Below, piece after piece: positions 1 to 7,628 of a stretch of 64,000 nucleotides of DNA (position 1 is the stretch's first letter; every line of letters begins with the position of its first letter). The notes beneath the pieces are model-generated. The model worked only from the letters and a program-made list of their open reading frames with translations, did no database searches and was not told the origin of the DNA. The stretch is from JALORV01 sp035429805. GTDB lineage: Bacteria > Pseudomonadota > Gammaproteobacteria > Burkholderiales > Burkholderiaceae_F. The position numbers and the translations under genes were made by a program. Location: the NCBI GenBank assembly GCA_035429805.1, contig DAOMFL010000009.1, forward strand, positions 1-64,000. Reading direction: 5' to 3'.

Positions 1-1924
1 GCCGCAGCGCCGGGTCGTTGCCGTAGAGCGTCACGCTGTCGAACGCGGTCGACAGGCGCTTGGCCGGCATGCCTTCGCTGAGCAGCTTGAAGCGCTTGTT
101 GGTGCGGAACGGGTCTCCCTCGCCGGCAAACATGCGCGTCGGATCTTCGTTCTCGCGCTTGAAGGCGAACACGCCGGCCGTGTAGGGGAAGCTGCCCGGA
201 ACGTTCTCGAGCAGCAGCCACTTCAACAACTCGCCATGGTCCTCGTACTGCGGCAACGCGACCTTGCGGATCTTGCTGCCCGAGAGCGACGTGTGCGTCA
301 GCCTGGTGCGGATCTCCTTGTCGCGGATCTTCACCACGTATTCGTCGCCGGCGTAAGCCTGTTGCATCTTCGGCCACATCGCGAGCAGCTTCCGGCTGCG
401 CGCGTCGAGCTTCGCCTCGCGGTCGGCGGCGAGCGCGGCGAGGTTGGCGTTTTCTTCCTTGCACTCGGCGGCGAGCAGCCTTCTCGCGCTGTCGAGCTGC
501 TGGTGCTCGCGCGCGATGCGCGCCTGTTCGCGCGCGTGGCGTTTGTAGCCGCGCACGGTCTCGGCGATATCCGCCAGGTAGCGGGCGCGGTTCGGCGGAA
601 CGATCGGTACCTGGTGCGTCGAATGCCGCGTGTGCACGGTCGGCAGCACCGAGGCGCCCGCCTTGAGCCCGAGGTCCTTCAGCCGCGGCAGCAGCGCCTG
701 GAAGAGCGCAGTGACGCCGTCGTCGTTGAAGCGCGCGGCCATCGTGCCGAACACCGGCATCTCGTCGGGCTTCTTCGAAAAATCGCCCTTGTTGCGTTGA
801 ACCTGTTTGCTCACGTCGCGCAGCGCGTCGGCAGCACCCTTGCGGTCGAACTTGTTGATCGCGACGAAGCTCGCGAAATCGAGCATGTCGATCTTCTCGA
901 GCTGGCTCGCAGCGCCGTATTCGGGCGTCATCACGTAGAGCGACATGTCCACGTGCGGCACGATCGCCGCGTCGCCCTGGCCGATCCCCGAGGTTTCGAC
1001 AATGACGACGTCGAAGCCCGCAACCTTGGCCGCCGCGATCGCATGCGGCAGCGCCTGGCTGATCTCGCTGCCGGCCTCGCGAGTCGCAAGCGAACGCATG
1101 TAGACCTTAGGACCCTTCGCCCACGGTCCGATCGCATTCATGCGGATGCGGTCGCCGAGCAGCGCACCGCCGCTCTTGCGCCGCGACGGGTCGATCGAGA
1201 TCAGCGCGATGTTGAGCGCGTCGCCCTGGTCGAGCCGAAGCCGCCGTACGAGTTCGTCGGTGAGGGAGCTCTTGCCCGCGCCACCGGTGCCGGTCACGCC
1301 GAGCACAGGCACTTTGGCCGTGTCGGCCGCTTTGTGGAGCGACTCGACGAGCTTCGCGTCTGCTTCGTTCAGCTCGAGCACCGTGATCACGCGCGCCAGC
1401 GCGCGCCAGCGCCTCGTCAGGTCCTTGTCGCGCAGCGCCTCGAGCGACGCGGGCGCCTCGGTGCCGAGATCGCGGTCGCACTCGGCGACCATCAGGCCGA
1501 TCATTCCCTGCAGGCCCATCTTCTGGCCGTCTTCGGGCGAGAAGATGCGCGCGACGCCGTAGTCGTGCAGTTCCTTGATCTCGGCCGGGACGATGACGCC
1601 GCCGCCACCGCCGTAGACACGGATGCCTTCGCCGCCGCGCTCGCGCAGCAGGTCGAGCATGTACTTGAAGAATTCGACGTGCCCGCCCTGATAACTCGAG
1701 ACCGCGATGCCCTGCACGTCCTCCTGCAGCGCCGCGGTGACGATCTCCTCGACCGAGCGGTTGTGGCCGAGGTGGATCACCTCGGCGCCCATGCCCTGCA
1801 GGATGCGCCGCATGATGTTGATGCTGGCGTCGTGGCCGTCGAAGAGGCTGGCCGCAGTGACGAAGCGCACCTTGTGCTTCGGGCGATAGCTGGCGAGCTT
1901 CTTGATCTCGGAGAGGTCGGTCAT
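1..1924 (-). CDS. icmF: Fused isobutyryl-CoA mutase IcmF (3' part beyond window)
   Basis: Adenosylcobalamin-dependent mutase fused to its G-protein chaperone, interconverting isobutyryl-CoA and n-butyryl-CoA (some members act on pivalyl/isovaleryl-CoA). The 641 visible codons give the B12-binding domain first (about residues 10-145; FDGHDASIN carries the DxH lower-ligand motif and YGGGGGVI follows). Next is a MeaB-like GTPase with P-loop GTGGAGKSS near residue 211, ETSGIGQGD as switch region and NKFDRKG as base-recognition motif. The beginning of the mutase barrel follows (FPYTAGVF, residues 560-640). The order B12-GTPase-mutase is diagnostic of IcmF as opposed to separate MCM or IcmA/B. The C-terminal ~450 residues lie outside the window. 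The ATG at 1924 gives MTDLSEIKKL, the usual IcmF N-terminus. No damage is seen in the visible part. Confidence 0.95.
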   Translation of the reverse strand, partial: MTDLSEIKKLASYRPKHKVRFVTAASLFDGHDASINIMRRILQGMGAEVIHLGHNRSVEEIVTAALQEDVQGIAVSSYQGGHVEFFKYMLDLLRERGGEGIRVYGGGGGVIVPAEIKELHDYGVARIFSPEDGQKMGLQGMIGLMVAECDRDLGTEAPASLEALRDKDLTRRWRALARVITVLELNEADAKLVESLHKAADTAKVPVLGVTGTGGAGKSSLTDELVRRLRLDQGDALNIALISIDPSRRKSGGALLGDRIRMNAIGPWAKGPKVYMRSLATREAGSEISQALPHAIAAAKVAGFDVVIVETSGIGQGDAAIVPHVDMSLYVMTPEYGAASQLEKIDMLDFASFVAINKFDRKGAADALRDVSKQVQRNKGDFSKKPDEMPVFGTMAARFNDDGVTALFQALLPRLKDLGLKAGASVLPTVHTRHSTHQVPIVPPNRARYLADIAETVRGYKRHAREQARIAREHQQLDSARRLLAAECKEENANLAALAADREAKLDARSRKLLAMWPKMQQAYAGDEYVVKIRDKEIRTRLTHTSLSGSKIRKVALPQYEDHGELLKWLLLENVPGSFPYTAGVFAFKRENEDPTRMFAGEGDPFRTNKRFKLLSEGMPAKRLSTAFDSVTLYGNDPALR

Positions 1925-2024
1925 CGCGCGCTCCTGCGCCGGCGGCCGCCGGCTGGAAGTCGAATCATCGTCGCGCGCCGGGCTGGAGGGCAACCTGCGC
2001 GCCGCCGGGAATGCGGCAGGGGAG

Positions 2025-2054
2025 AAGCTAGCTGCCGTTGACGTAAACGTCAAC
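2025..2054 (-). promoter_or_regulatory. Candidate icmF promoter with LiuR-like palindromic operator
   Basis: GTTGACGTAAACGTCAAC at 2037-2054 is a perfect inverted repeat (8-bp arms around AA), 113-130 bp upstream of the icmF start codon. Read on the minus strand it contains TTGACG (2053-2048) as a consensus-like -35, followed after 17 bp by a weak -10, TAGCTT (2030-2025). The palindrome resembles, from memory, sites of the MerR-type regulator LiuR of branched-chain amino-acid degradation. That identity is inference; the symmetry and position are seen directly. Confidence 0.55.
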
Positions 2055-2124
2055 TTCGGCGCCTGTCGGCAGCACGGTGGTTGCCGGACGCGCCTGCCGC
2101 GCGAGTGGAAGCAGGGATCGGACG

Positions 2125-3039
2125 TCAGGCGGCCGAGGCGGCCGTCCGGGGTGCGCCATTGAGGCGCCAGGCCTCGCGCACGAGTTCGAGCAGGGCCGCA
2201 AGCGCCGGCTCCTCGGCGCGTGACTCGAGGCAAACGAACCAGAGTGTCGTCTCTATGGCCGCGCCCGGCCATGTCACGAGTTCGCCCTCGGCGGCGCGCG
2301 CCCGCGCCACCTCGTCGCGCACCAGCGCCACGCCCAGTCCCTCGACAACGAGGTTCGTAATCACGGTTTCGTCGTCGGCGAGCACGGCGGGCTCCGGCGG
2401 TTCGAGGCCGTGCGATGCGAATAGCTGGGTCACCAGACGCGTATGCGTACTGAGCGTCGGGGTGCGGATCCAGGGCATGGCCGCAATTTCCGGCCAGCGC
2501 GCATTGACCACACGCGCGCTCCAGGCCGCGGGGGCGGCCACGCGATAGATCAGCTGGCGCAGCGGCAACGCAATCAGGGGAGCGGCGGGCGCATCACCGA
2601 AGAAAAATGCGGCATCGAGGGTGCCTCCGCGCACGCTTTCGAGCGCCATGCCTGACATCGTCTGATGCAATTCGAGCTTCAGCAGCGGATGCTGCTTCAC
2701 CGCGGCCGACAGCACGGCGCCGAGCCGGTTGTCGGCCGGGTCCGCGACGGTGCCGAGATGCAGCACGCCCGTGACTTCCGCGTGCATCTGCTGGGCGGCG
2801 CGCTTCACGCCGTCGGCGGCGCTCAGGACCTTCAGCGCGTGCGCGAGCAGTTGCCGGCCGGACTCGGTGAGGACCATGCCGGTAGCGGCACGGTCGAACA
2901 GGCGCACGTCGAGCTCCTGCTCGAGCGCCTTGATGTGGCCGCTGACCGCCGGCTGGCTGAGGTGGAGCCGCTCAGCCGCACGCGTCAGGTGGCCTTCCTC
3001 GGCCACGGCGGCGAAGGTGCGCAGCTGGTAGAGCTCCAT
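2125..3039 (-). CDS. LysR-family transcriptional regulator
   Basis: A 304-residue DNA-binding regulator of the usual LysR length. The N-terminal winged helix-turn-helix (MELYQLRTFAAVAEEGHLTRAAERLHLSQPAVSGHIKALE, split here as residues 1-20 and 21-40) is textbook LysR. It is followed by a linker helix and a periplasmic-binding-like effector domain from about residue 90. GGAG is present just upstream of the ATG. The gene sits in the same direction as icmF, 200 bp upstream of it, and is divergent from the DUF3563-like gene across an AT-rich 170-bp spacer. Its effector cannot be read from the sequence. Control of icmF or of the divergent gene are both possible. Confidence 0.93.
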   Translation of the reverse strand: MELYQLRTFAAVAEEGHLTRAAERLHLSQPAVSGHIKALEQELDVRLFDRAATGMVLTESGRQLLAHALKVLSAADGVKRAAQQMHAEVTGVLHLGTVADPADNRLGAVLSAAVKQHPLLKLELHQTMSGMALESVRGGTLDAAFFFGDAPAAPLIALPLRQLIYRVAAPAAWSARVVNARWPEIAAMPWIRTPTLSTHTRLVTQLFASHGLEPPEPAVLADDETVITNLVVEGLGVALVRDEVARARAAEGELVTWPGAAIETTLWFVCLESRAEEPALAALLELVREAWRLNGAPRTAASAA

Positions 3040-3128
3040 AGGAGAACTCCTTTGGACGACAGCCTACCGGCGATCGTGCAGTGCGGCAATAGGGGACGGC
3101 TCCAATCGCGCCATCTTATGTTAATTAT

Positions 3129-3152
3129 CTGAATTTACTATTTTATTTTCAG
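3129..3152. promoter_or_regulatory. Inverted repeat in the LysR divergent promoter region
   Basis: CTGAA (3129-3133) and TTCAG (3148-3152) form an interrupted inverted repeat with a 14-bp AT-rich core, in the unusually AT-rich stretch between the divergent LysR and DUF3563-like genes. LysR proteins generally bind dyads of this kind near their own promoter. Direct evidence is limited to symmetry and location. Confidence 0.3.
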
Positions 3153-3212
3153 TCAGACCGGACCGATTATGGGATTGTGCAAAGCAGCAAATCCAACCTC
3201 CGGGAGCTGCCC

Positions 3213-3548
3213 ATGAAGCTGTTAACCCGCTTTCTGCCGCTGCGCTGGGCCGCGAGCCTCGATCCTAAGGCTGTATCCGACGCCGTGCCGCCATCCCCGG
3301 CGCCGGCCCGTATGGTCCCGGCCAATCGCGTGTTGCTGAGCGAGGACGAATCGAGGGCGTTGAGCGAGCGCCGGTCGGGCGCGCTGCGGGCGATGTTTCC
3401 CCTACTCTTCAGCCGGAGCGCTCGGCCTTCGGATCTCTGGCACGCGATCGTCATCGAGCGTTACCTTGCCGACGCCGCCAACGTTGCAGATCTGGAGCAG
3501 CGCATTCACGAACTCGAACAGCGCCGACAGTCCCGCTGGTCGCTGTAG
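3213..3548 (+). CDS. Small DUF3563-like protein
   Basis: A 111-residue protein. The C-terminal third (ERYLADAANVADLEQRIHEL) matches the short helical signature of DUF3563, a family I know mainly from Burkholderiales (YL-x-A-x-(N/D)-x-x-DLE-x-R). The N-terminal part is basic and Pro/Ala rich and has no recognisable domain. The ATG at 3213 is preferred over one at 3177 because CGGGAG lies 5-10 bp before it and the MKLLTRFLPL start is sensible. A second diverged copy follows at 3782. The function of the family is unknown. It lies opposite the LysR gene and may be its target. Confidence 0.6.
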   Translation: MKLLTRFLPLRWAASLDPKAVSDAVPPSPAPARMVPANRVLLSEDESRALSERRSGALRAMFPLLFSRSARPSDLWHAIVIERYLADAANVADLEQRIHELEQRRQSRWSL

Positions 3549-3781
3549 GCATCGCCATTGCGGACTGATCTGGCGCAAACCCAAAGCGACGGCCGCGTGG
3601 AAGAAATCCTCGAACAGCCCCATCTGCTGCAAAACAGCAACGAATACCCAACGGCGGCAATGGTCGATTGCGAATTGCGATGCCAAGTATCCGTAATCTC
3701 GATTTTATTTTTGGCGCGCCAAGTCCGATCATGCAATTGACGCAGTGCACCGTACAAGTCAGGTGCGTAGGAAGGACCACG

Positions 3782-3970
3782 ATGGAACGGACGCTTGAAC
3801 GCACGGAAGGCCGCAGCCTGCTGGCCCGCTTTGCCGAGTGGCTGTCGGAGGGTCTGGAGCGCGCACAGATGCGCGACCACGATCGTTACGTCTCTGCCGC
3901 GCGGAACCCGCGCGAAGTGTCGCAGCGACTGCACCAGATTGAACAGGGCGCGGACAGTTTCCACGCCTGA
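3782..3970 (+). CDS. Second small DUF3563-like protein
   Basis: A 62-residue protein starting MERTLERTEG, with GGAAGG 7-12 bp before the ATG. Its C-terminal segment HDRYVSAARNPREVSQRLHQ aligns by eye with ERYLADAANVADLEQRIHEL of the gene 234 bp upstream (Y, A, A, N, Q/E, R at matching positions), so it looks like a diverged tandem paralogue. It is immediately followed by a strong intrinsic terminator, which supports a real transcription unit. The spacer before it (3549-3781) is AT-richer than its surroundings and may hold a promoter. Function unknown. Confidence 0.55.
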   Translation: MERTLERTEGRSLLARFAEWLSEGLERAQMRDHDRYVSAARNPREVSQRLHQIEQGADSFHA

Positions 3971-4025
3971 ACCGGTTGTCTCCTTGGCGCGTTAGCCCCT
4001 GTCTCCTTTGCGCGCGCCCCTCCCA

Positions 4026-4057
4026 AGCCGACGCGGCTACCGCGTCGGCTTTTTTTT
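4026..4057 (+). terminator. Rho-independent terminator after the DUF3563-like pair
   Basis: Perfect 10-bp stem AGCCGACGCG / CGCGTCGGCT with a 5-nt loop (GCTAC) followed by eight T residues (4050-4057). It overlaps the 3' end of the opposite-strand BON gene, whose KKKPTR tail and TAG stop are encoded on the complement of the T-run and stem. Confidence 0.92.
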
Positions 4058-4645
4058 CGCCTGAGTCTCCGACGCCGACCACGCGGGATCGACGGTCCAG
4101 CGCGGCGTTCCGCGCGTTCCGACCATGAGCTGATCGAACACCTCTTCGACACCGTCGACGGCGTTCACCGTATCGATCAGCGCGCGGCGCAGCGGCGATG
4201 ACTGCAGGCAGCCCTGCAACGTGATCCAGTGCCGCTCGGTCGTCACCCAGACGCTCGACCCGGCGAAGCTCGGCTGCGCGCGGATCGCATCGACAACGCG
4301 GCGTTGGATCTCCGGGTCGCGCCGGTAGGCGTTGCTGTCGTCGCACTTCTTCGCCAGCCAGCACGACGTGCCGCGCTCGACGCGCGCGTGGGCCAGACTG
4401 CGCATCTGCGCTTCGGTAATCAGCGGCCCCTCCGGGCGTGGACAGCCGGGCAGCCCGCTCACCGCCGCGCCAAACGGTGTGTCGAACCAGTTGCGACGGG
4501 GCTCGGTGGGCGGCGCAGGCCCGCCAGCATCGGCGGCTGCAGCACGCGCCGCCACGACCGTGATCAAGGCCGCCGCCTGCGCGACCCGTAAGCTCGCATG
4601 GAGCGCCGCGCCGCCCGGCCGGTGGACATTGCCCGCATACGTCAT
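4037..4645 (-). CDS. Secreted BON-domain protein
   Basis: A 202-residue protein with a hydrophobic stretch near residues 20-38 (LRVAQAAALITVVAARAAAA), consistent with a signal peptide, though the N-region is long. Residues ~108-165 form a BON domain: a helix (RRDPEIQRRVVDAIRAQP), the WITLQGCL strand and a second helix ending in the DGVEEV turn, as in OsmY-type periplasmic proteins. Four Cys are present (CP, SCW, KKC, GCL). The ATG at 4645 has GAGGG 4 bp upstream, but its codon overlaps the start codon of the divergent dedA gene by two bases, so an internal TTG/GTG start nearer the signal segment remains possible. BON domains are thought to bind phospholipid or other envelope surfaces. The specific role is unknown. 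Confidence 0.72.
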   Translation of the reverse strand: MTYAGNVHRPGGAALHASLRVAQAAALITVVAARAAAADAGGPAPPTEPRRNWFDTPFGAAVSGLPGCPRPEGPLITEAQMRSLAHARVERGTSCWLAKKCDDSNAYRRDPEIQRRVVDAIRAQPSFAGSSVWVTTERHWITLQGCLQSSPLRRALIDTVNAVDGVEEVFDQLMVGTRGTPRWTVDPAWSASETQAKKKPTR

Positions 4646-5228
4646 GCTGCCCTCGTTCGACCTCCCGGCGCTGATCCAGCAGTACGGCCTCGCGGCGGTG
4701 TTCGTCGGCGCCTTCCTCGAAGGCGAAACCGTACTCCTGCTGGCCGGCGCGAGCACGCACCTCGGGCTGCTCGACCTGCGTGCCGTCATGGCCGTCGCGG
4801 CGATCGGTGCCTTTCTCGGCGACAACTTCTTCTTCATGGTGGGCCGGCGACTGGGGCCGCACGTCACCGAGCGGCTGCCACGGCTGGCGTCGGCGGTGCC
4901 GCGCGTCGACGCGCTGCTTGCGCGCTGGCGCTGGATCGCCGTGATCCTGCTGCGCTTCATGTACGGCGTGCGCGTTGCAGGCCCGGTGCTGATTGGCGCC
5001 GGCACAATGCCAACATGGGAGTTCGTCGCGGCCAATGCCATCGGCGCGGTGCTCTGGTCGATCCTCATCAGCAGCCTGGGCTACGCCGCAGGTCATGCGC
5101 TCGAACGCATGCTCGGCAGCGTCGTCGAAGCCGAGAAAGTGCTGCTGGTGGTGGTGGTGACGATTATCGTCGTCGTGGTCGTCGTCCACGGTGTCCTGCG
5201 GCGGCGCGCGCAGCGCAACGGCGGCTGA
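4644..5228 (+). CDS. DedA-family inner-membrane protein
   Basis: A 194-residue polytopic membrane protein. FLEGETVLLLAGASTHLG (residues ~21-38) and F-L-G-D-N-FFFMVGRRLG (~58-70) are hallmarks of the DedA/SNARE-associated family, as is the later RFMYGVRVAGPVLIGAG segment with its conserved Arg. Members take part in lipid-carrier (undecaprenyl phosphate) flipping and membrane homeostasis. The C-terminal helix is extremely Val/Ile rich (VVVVTIIVVVVVV). No clear ribosome-binding site precedes the ATG, which shares two bases with the start codon of the divergent BON gene, so initiation may be leaderless or at another codon. It is followed 61 bp later by the response-regulator gene. Confidence 0.88.
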   Translation: MLPSFDLPALIQQYGLAAVFVGAFLEGETVLLLAGASTHLGLLDLRAVMAVAAIGAFLGDNFFFMVGRRLGPHVTERLPRLASAVPRVDALLARWRWIAVILLRFMYGVRVAGPVLIGAGTMPTWEFVAANAIGAVLWSILISSLGYAAGHALERMLGSVVEAEKVLLVVVVTIIVVVVVVHGVLRRRAQRNGG

Positions 5229-5289
5229 ACGCCGACGCGGTCGGCCGGCCGCGCTATCGTAGCGGCCGCCCGCCCCCACCTTTCCCGCG

Positions 5290-5949
5290 ATGCGCATCCT
5301 GCTGGTCGAAGACGACGCGATGATCGGCGAAAGTGTCGCCGACGGCCTCAAGGCCGAGGGCTACGCGGTCGACTGGGTGCGGGACGGCAAGGAAGCGGAG
5401 GTCGCAGTGGCCGCGACACCGTACTCGCTGGTCGTGCTCGACCTCGGCCTGCCTCGGCGCGACGGCATCGAAGTGCTGAAGAGCATCCGCGAACGCCGCC
5501 TCGACGTTCCGGTGCTCGTTATGACGGCGCGCGACACCGTGCGCGACCGTGTCCGGGGGCTCGATGCCGGCGCCGACGATTACCTGGTCAAGCCGTTCGA
5601 TCTCGACGAACTGACGGCCCGCACCCGAGCGCTGCTGCGCCGTGCTGCCGGCCGCGCCGAACCGGTGATCGAGCGCGGCCCGCTGACGATCAATCCCGCC
5701 TCGCGCGAGGTCACGTGGCGCGGCGAGGCGGTGCCGCTGTCAGCCCGTGAATATGCGCTGATCGCCGCGCTCGCCGAGCGCCCCGGCGTCGTGCTTTCGC
5801 GCGCGCAGCTCGAGGAGAGACTTTACGGGTGGAACGAAGCCGTCGGCAGCAATGCCGTCGAAGTGCACATCCACAACGTGCGCAAGAAACTCGGCGACGG
5901 CGTGATCCGCAACGTGCGCGGACTCGGCTACACGCTGTCGACCGAGTGA
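5290..5949 (+). CDS. OmpR-family response regulator (QseB/PmrA/TctD-like)
   Basis: A 219-residue regulator. The receiver domain spans residues 1-115 with acidic pocket E7/D8/D9, phospho-acceptor D51 in VVLDLGLPRRDG, T-A-R-D and K in YLVKPFD. The winged-helix effector spans ~125-218 (ARE-YALI-AALAERPGVVLSR, VEVHIHNVRKKLG, RNVRGLGYTL). This is the PmrA/QseB subgroup by sequence feel. It is upstream of its kinase (42-bp gap), so the two form one operon. The CTTAAG-type boxes downstream of the kinase and upstream of the protease gene fit the recognition sequence known for PmrA/QseB proteins, so they are plausible targets. Confidence 0.93.
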   Translation: MRILLVEDDAMIGESVADGLKAEGYAVDWVRDGKEAEVAVAATPYSLVVLDLGLPRRDGIEVLKSIRERRLDVPVLVMTARDTVRDRVRGLDAGADDYLVKPFDLDELTARTRALLRRAAGRAEPVIERGPLTINPASREVTWRGEAVPLSAREYALIAALAERPGVVLSRAQLEERLYGWNEAVGSNAVEVHIHNVRKKLGDGVIRNVRGLGYTLSTE

Positions 5950-5991
5950 GCGCCGTACCTTGAGCGCATTGCTCCGCCGGAGCCGGACTGC

Positions 5992-7347
5992 ATGACCTCG
6001 ATCCGCCGCTGGCTGCTCGCGGCCCTCCTCGCCGCGCTGGCGGTGGCCGGACTGGCCTCCGCGGCAGCGACCTATATCTCCGCGCGCGATGAAGTCGACA
6101 CGCTGCTCGATGAGGAACTGCGGCAGGTTGCGCTGTCACTGCGCGATCACGCGGTGCTCGACCTGCGCCGCCTCGAGAGCGTCTCGGCCAACCCGGCCCA
6201 GCGCGTGCTGGTGCAGATCTGGGATCCGGCCTTCGACCGACCCTATGTGTCGCGCCTGGTCGGTGCGAGCCCAATGCCGCGCACCGACGAGGGCTACACG
6301 ACGCTGCTGCATGACGGCCGCTCATGGCGCGTGTTCACGCTGTTCACGGGCCGCCAGCTGATCCAGGTGGCGCAGCCGACCGCGCTGCGCACCGAACTCG
6401 CGGCGCGCACGGCATGGCGCCTGCTGGCGCCGGTGCTGCTGCTTCTCCCCGTCCTCGGCCTTGTCGGCTGGTGGATCGTCGGGCGCGGGCTGGCGCCCCT
6501 CGGCCGCATCGCCGGCGCCGTGAAGGAACGCAGCCCAACAGCGCTGACGCCGGTGTCGACTTCCGGCCTGCCGGTCGAGATCCGGCCGCTTGCTGACGCA
6601 CTGAACGATCTGCTCGGGCGCCTTGATCACTCGTTCTCGCTGCAGCGCCGTTTCGCAGCGGACGCGGCGCACGAGCTGCGCACACCGCTGACCGCGCTCA
6701 GCCTGCAGCTGCAGCTCGCCGAGCGCGCGCAGACCGGCGAGGATCGCGCGCGCGCGTTCGAACGGCTGCGGCAGGGCATCCGCCGCGCGACGCGGCTGGT
6801 GCAGCAGCTGCTGACGATGGCGCGGCTCGACCCCGACGCGGCCACGGCGACGCCCGCGATCATCGACGTCGCTGCGCTGGTCGCCTCGGTCGTCGAGGAC
6901 GCGCGCCCGCTGGCCGCCGGGCGCTCGATAGCGCTCGATTGCACGGCTGCATCCAGCAGCACCGCTGTGGTCGGCAGCGACGACGCGCTGCGCATCCTCT
7001 TCAACAATCTCGTCGACAACGCGATCCGCTACACGCCGGAGGGCGGCCGCGTGACGGTCCGCGTTTCGCGCGATGGCGGCGAAGTGCAGGTGGACGTCGA
7101 CGACACCGGCCCGGGTATCCCGGAGGAAGAGCGCGAGCGTGTGTTCGACCGCTTCTATCGCGGCCGCGACGCCGGCGCGACCGGGACCGGACTGGGACTG
7201 GCCATCGTTTCGCAGGTGGCCGAGATGCACCGCGGCACCGTCACGCTGGGCGCAGCCGACAGCGGCGGCCTGCGAGTACGCGTCCGGCTTCCAGCCTCCG
7301 CGGGTGATGCCGGCGAGCGCACGGCCGGAGCCGGCCATGCCAGCTGA
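5992..7347 (+). CDS. Sensor histidine kinase (QseC/PmrB-like)
   Basis: A 451-residue two-TM kinase. TM1 is at residues ~8-28, followed by a periplasmic sensor of about 115 residues of the type found in QseC/TctE kinases (VLVQIWD near 67-73, RVFTL near 112). TM2 is at ~141-163, then a HAMP-like linker. The dimerisation/phospho-acceptor box is AADAAHELRTPLTAL (~222-236). N-box NNLVDNAIRYTP, G1 DDTGPGIP and G2 GTGLGLAIV complete the catalytic domain. It lies in one operon with the preceding regulator. The signal is unknown; relatives respond to envelope-acting cations, low pH or quinone-like signals. The last ~15 residues are low complexity. Confidence 0.93.
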   Translation: MTSIRRWLLAALLAALAVAGLASAAATYISARDEVDTLLDEELRQVALSLRDHAVLDLRRLESVSANPAQRVLVQIWDPAFDRPYVSRLVGASPMPRTDEGYTTLLHDGRSWRVFTLFTGRQLIQVAQPTALRTELAARTAWRLLAPVLLLLPVLGLVGWWIVGRGLAPLGRIAGAVKERSPTALTPVSTSGLPVEIRPLADALNDLLGRLDHSFSLQRRFAADAAHELRTPLTALSLQLQLAERAQTGEDRARAFERLRQGIRRATRLVQQLLTMARLDPDAATATPAIIDVAALVASVVEDARPLAAGRSIALDCTAASSSTAVVGSDDALRILFNNLVDNAIRYTPEGGRVTVRVSRDGGEVQVDVDDTGPGIPEEERERVFDRFYRGRDAGATGTGLGLAIVSQVAEMHRGTVTLGAADSGGLRVRVRLPASAGDAGERTAGAGHAS

Positions 7348-7475
7348 CGCGAGTGCTTGCTTACGTGCAAAGCACCCAAGGAACAACCGCGGGACGACGC
7401 ATCATGGGTGCCTAACCACACCGACACGCGGCCTGTGCCGTGCCGGACGGGTGTCCGCCGATGAACGGCGAGCAC

Positions 7476-7508
7476 CTTAAGTCGCGCTTAAGTCGGGCGC
7501 CCTAAGGT
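7476..7508 (+). promoter_or_regulatory. PmrA/QseB-type box with candidate promoter
   Basis: CTTAAG (7476-7481), five bases (TCGCG), CTTAAG (7487-7492): an exact match to the direct-repeat box of PmrA/QseB regulators. Ten bases later TAAGGT (7503-7508) could serve as a -10, the spacing expected when such a box replaces the -35. It faces a short transcribed stretch ending in a terminator and lies 128 bp downstream of the kinase gene. Confidence 0.65.
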
Positions 7509-7513
7509 TTGCA

Positions 7514-7585
7514 CCGTGATCCGACGGCCCTGCCGTCGCTGCTCACTCACTCGAATTCAAGCGCCGGTCACCGGCGCTTTTTTTT
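7514..7585 (+). ncRNA. Candidate small RNA between PmrA-type promoter and terminator
   Basis: Between the predicted promoter (-10 at 7503-7508) and a textbook terminator at 7559-7585 there are about 72 nt with no convincing reading frame; the only frame runs straight through the terminator. The 5' part contains GACGGCCCTGCCGTC, itself able to form a hairpin (GACGG/CCGTC). This arrangement is what a regulator-controlled sRNA looks like. The alternative is simply an internal promoter plus the terminator of the two-component operon. Existence is inference from sequence architecture only. Confidence 0.35.
7559..7585 (+). terminator. Rho-independent terminator
   Basis: Perfect 9-bp stem AAGCGCCGG / CCGGCGCTT with a TCA loop, followed by an eight-T run (7578-7585). 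It works in the plus direction only. It can end the response regulator/kinase transcript and the putative sRNA. Confidence 0.92.
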
Positions 7586-7628
7586 CGTCCTCGTTCGCCC
7601 GCTGCGGACACGGGAGCGATGACAGCCG

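Noticed and set aside
236..2041. Plus-strand open frame of about 600 codons
   Set aside because: Lies antisense to icmF, whose domains are clear; no coding character.
3759..5351. Long minus-strand open frame across the BON/DedA region
   Set aside because: Overlaps dedA and the BON gene in another frame, with low-complexity Arg/Asp/His-rich sequence.
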